A stretch of 7,201 bases of DNA from Acidobacteriota bacterium (lineage in GTDB: Bacteria > Acidobacteriota > UBA6911 > RPQK01 > JADFOI01). This document shows positions 5,105 through 7,201 of the stretch, one piece after another (positions within the stretch are counted from its first letter, which is position 1; each line of letters starts with the position of its first letter). Position numbers and translations under genes: made by a program. The stretch is taken from positions 1 to 7,201 of the forward strand of contig JAPUKI010000206.1 in NCBI GenBank assembly GCA_027295745.1. Reading direction: 5' to 3'. The notes under the pieces are model-generated. The model was not told the origin of the DNA. It was given only the letters and a program-made list of their open reading frames with translations, and made no database searches.

Positions 5105-7201
5105 ATGATTTGGAGGTTCTCAGCACTGAGGTTCACCATCCTGCATCGATTGTATCCAGCCCTCTGTCTACTCCTATCCATCAGTGGTGTAGCCGTCCAG
5201 GCACAGGAAGGGATCGAGCAGCCAGGGCGGCGCACCCTGGTGGCGGTGCGAATGAACGGCGATGAATCGATCAACCTTGACGGACGCCTGGAGGAGCCGA
5301 TCTGGCAGCGCGCCGTTCCGGCCACCGACTTCCTTCAGCAGGATCCCATCAACGGCGGAACACCCACGGAGCGGACCGAGGTGAGGATCGTGTTTGACCG
5401 CCAGCGGCTCTACATGGGGGTAATCTGTTTCGACTCGGAACCTGACAAATTGCTAGGCAATACGATGAAACGGGACGAGTTCCTCATGGCCGACGACCGC
5501 TTTATGTGGATAATCGACACCTTCCTGGACTCTCGGACGGGCTATTTCTTTGAGATGAATCCCTCTGGTCTCATGGCTGACTCGTTGAGAGGTACCGGTG
5601 GTTCCAATGAAAGGGCCTGGGACGGTATCTGGAACGCCCGTGTGCGACGCAGTGAGATCGGTTGGACAATCGAGATCGAGCTTCCCTTTCGAACGCTCAA
5701 TTTCGATCCCAACGCGCCGGCCTGGGGCATCAATTTCCAGCGTTCAATTCGGCGAAAGAACGAGGAGAATCTTTGGAGCGGACATGCTCGAAACCAGGGT
5801 CTGTTCCACCTGCCCAGTGCCGGGCTTCTCACGGGCATTAGCGAGGTCAGCCAGGGTCTGGGACTGGATGTCAAGCCCTACCTGGTGGGTACGCTTGCCA
5901 ACGAGCCGGGGCGTGGGAGTCCCGCTTTTATCGGGGATGCTGACGTCGGCATGGACCTCTTTTATAACCTCACGCCAGGGCTGCGCGCCAACTTTACTGT
6001 CAATACCGACTTTGCCCAAACGGAAGTGGACCAGCGGCGCGTCAACCTCACCCGCTTTTCACTCTTCTTTCCAGAAAAGCGTGATTTCTTCCTTGACGGG
6101 TCCACTTTCTTTAACTTCTACCTGGCCAGAACATTTGGAAGTTCCGGCAGCCCGGTTCAGCCCTTCTTTAGCCGTCGGATCGGTCTTGATGAGAACGGGA
6201 TTCCTCAGAAGATCGATTTTGGTGTGAAGCTGACCGGACAGCTCGGGGGCCAGGACATCGGGCTACTGCAGGTGCGAACCGGGCGCGAAGGAGCGGTGGC
6301 CGGAGAGGACTTTACCGTACTGAGGTTGAAACGTCGCCTGCTCTCCCAGTCCTATGTGGGAATGCTCTATACCCGGCGAACGGTTCGTGAGGATGGCACA
6401 ACCGATCTGCACACGGCCGGTTTGGATTGGGAGCTGTCCACCTCCACCTTTCTTGAGTCGAAGAATCTTAAATTCAATGGCTTTTTCCTGGGGAACACAA
6501 ACCCGTTGAAGAGCGGGGAGAATCTGGCCTATGGGCTGCGCCTGGATTACCCCAACGATCGGTGGAACGCACGCATGTCCTTCAATGAGGTTCAGGAAAA
6601 TCATGATCCGGCCATTGGCTTCACCCAACGGACCGAATTCAGGAGTTATAACCCGCTTGTGCAGTTTTCGCCGCGACCGCGGGGGAACCGCTGGATCCGT
6701 CGGCTTTCCTTTGGAGGCAACTTCGACTTGCGGACTGACATGGAAAACCGCTTCCTGACACGGAAATTGGATTTTACGGTCTTTCAGGTGAATTTCCACT
6801 CCCGCGACTCAATTCAGATGCATGTAGTGCCGAGTTTCGAGCGGCTGGTCCGCGACTTTGAAATCCATCCGGGGATCATACTTCCGACTGGAAATACCTA
6901 CAGCTTTAACCGCTATTCCATTCAGGCCGGGACGGCTCCCAACCGGATCGTATCGGGTCGATTGCGGGTGGAGTTGGGAGATTTCTTCTCGGGCGATCGT
7001 CAAGAAGTGACTCTCGGCCTGTCACTCCGCCCTCGTCGAGGGGTCGTGGTCAGATTGGAGAGTGAATGGAATCGGATCAGCCTGCTGGAGGGGCGATTTG
7101 AGACGCGGCTGTATCGCGCTGTCGCCGATACGCAGTTCAGTCCCTGGATTCAGCTCTCCAACACTTTCCAGCACGACTCGGTCTCGGAGGTTCTCGCCTG
7201 G
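5105..7201 (+). CDS. CBM9-like/DUF5916 outer-membrane-type protein, 3' end outside window
   Basis: The frame from the ATG at 5105 is open for 699 codons to the window edge. Residues about 17-33 are the core of a Sec signal (LYPALCLLLSISG), with cleavage likely at VQAQ. A CBM9-like beta-sandwich follows at about 58-240, beginning LDGRLEEPIW and ending near WGINFQRSIRRKNEENLWSG. Next comes the DUF5916 hallmark: NTDFAQTEVD then FFPEKRDFFLDG (321-332). The remaining part has alternating beta strands rich in Arg, Phe and Leu, as expected of an outer-membrane barrel. Related proteins usually have 700-900 residues, so little should be missing; the last residues SVSEVLAW resemble the near-terminal part of the family. 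The family's exact role is unknown; a sugar- or peptide-related surface function is only suggested. The start is uncertain: no Shine-Dalgarno precedes 5105, whereas GGAGG (5112-5116) precedes an in-frame CTG at 5126. Confidence 0.88.
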   Translation, partial: MIWRFSALRFTILHRLYPALCLLLSISGVAVQAQEGIEQPGRRTLVAVRMNGDESINLDGRLEEPIWQRAVPATDFLQQDPINGGTPTERTEVRIVFDRQRLYMGVICFDSEPDKLLGNTMKRDEFLMADDRFMWIIDTFLDSRTGYFFEMNPSGLMADSLRGTGGSNERAWDGIWNARVRRSEIGWTIEIELPFRTLNFDPNAPAWGINFQRSIRRKNEENLWSGHARNQGLFHLPSAGLLTGISEVSQGLGLDVKPYLVGTLANEPGRGSPAFIGDADVGMDLFYNLTPGLRANFTVNTDFAQTEVDQRRVNLTRFSLFFPEKRDFFLDGSTFFNFYLARTFGSSGSPVQPFFSRRIGLDENGIPQKIDFGVKLTGQLGGQDIGLLQVRTGREGAVAGEDFTVLRLKRRLLSQSYVGMLYTRRTVREDGTTDLHTAGLDWELSTSTFLESKNLKFNGFFLGNTNPLKSGENLAYGLRLDYPNDRWNARMSFNEVQENHDPAIGFTQRTEFRSYNPLVQFSPRPRGNRWIRRLSFGGNFDLRTDMENRFLTRKLDFTVFQVNFHSRDSIQMHVVPSFERLVRDFEIHPGIILPTGNTYSFNRYSIQAGTAPNRIVSGRLRVELGDFFSGDRQEVTLGLSLRPRRGVVVRLESEWNRISLLEGRFETRLYRAVADTQFSPWIQLSNTFQHDSVSEVLAW

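Noticed and set aside
5050..5139. Short minus-strand frame beginning MVNLSAENLQ and ending just before the AGGAGG
   Set aside because: It looks protein-like but has only 29 codons, no Shine-Dalgarno and no homologue I know. It overlaps the promoter and start of the divergent gene.
5598..6227. 209-codon plus-strand frame inside the CBM9/DUF5916 gene
   Set aside because: It is out of frame with the DUF5916 hallmark residues, and its Ser/Arg/Pro-rich composition is typical of a frame shadow.

Overview
The window reads as ordinary chromosomal DNA of a Gram-negative bacterium. Most predicted products carry export signals: a lipoprotein with a clear lipobox, several Sec-type signal peptides, and a large outer-membrane-type protein of the CBM9/DUF5916 class. 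That protein, together with a tandem pair of LolA-like secreted proteins of a type I associate with Acidobacteriota, suggests an Acidobacteriota-like or neighbouring lineage. This is an inference from protein style, with no marker gene to support it. I see no tRNA, rRNA, CRISPR array, transposase or phage gene.

Layout. At 1-665 (+) is the 3' part of a SAM-dependent methyltransferase gene cut by the window edge. It converges on an asparaginase-family gene (702-1805, -), and a perfect palindrome (664-694) fills the gap between them. The asparaginase gene is divergent from an ankyrin-repeat lipoprotein gene (1939-2682, +). Next come three minus-strand genes that could be co-transcribed in the order 4992 to 2733: two tandem paralogues of 287 aa each (4129-4992 and 3173-4036, about 67% identical by hand count) and a small secreted orphan (2733-3101). 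From 5105 to the right edge (+) an open frame of 699 codons encodes a CBM9/DUF5916 outer-membrane-type protein whose 3' end lies outside the window. It is divergent from the paralogue pair and has a good sigma-70-like promoter at 5060-5088.

The genes do not form a recognisable pathway. What they share is location: at least six products are predicted to be exported to the periplasm, outer membrane or beyond. The most useful points for a second look are the asparaginase with altered substrate-binding positions, the REP-like palindrome, the tandem duplication that carried its leader along, and the uncertain translation starts of the two divergent genes around 4990-5130. I found no convincing evidence of a new multi-gene system.
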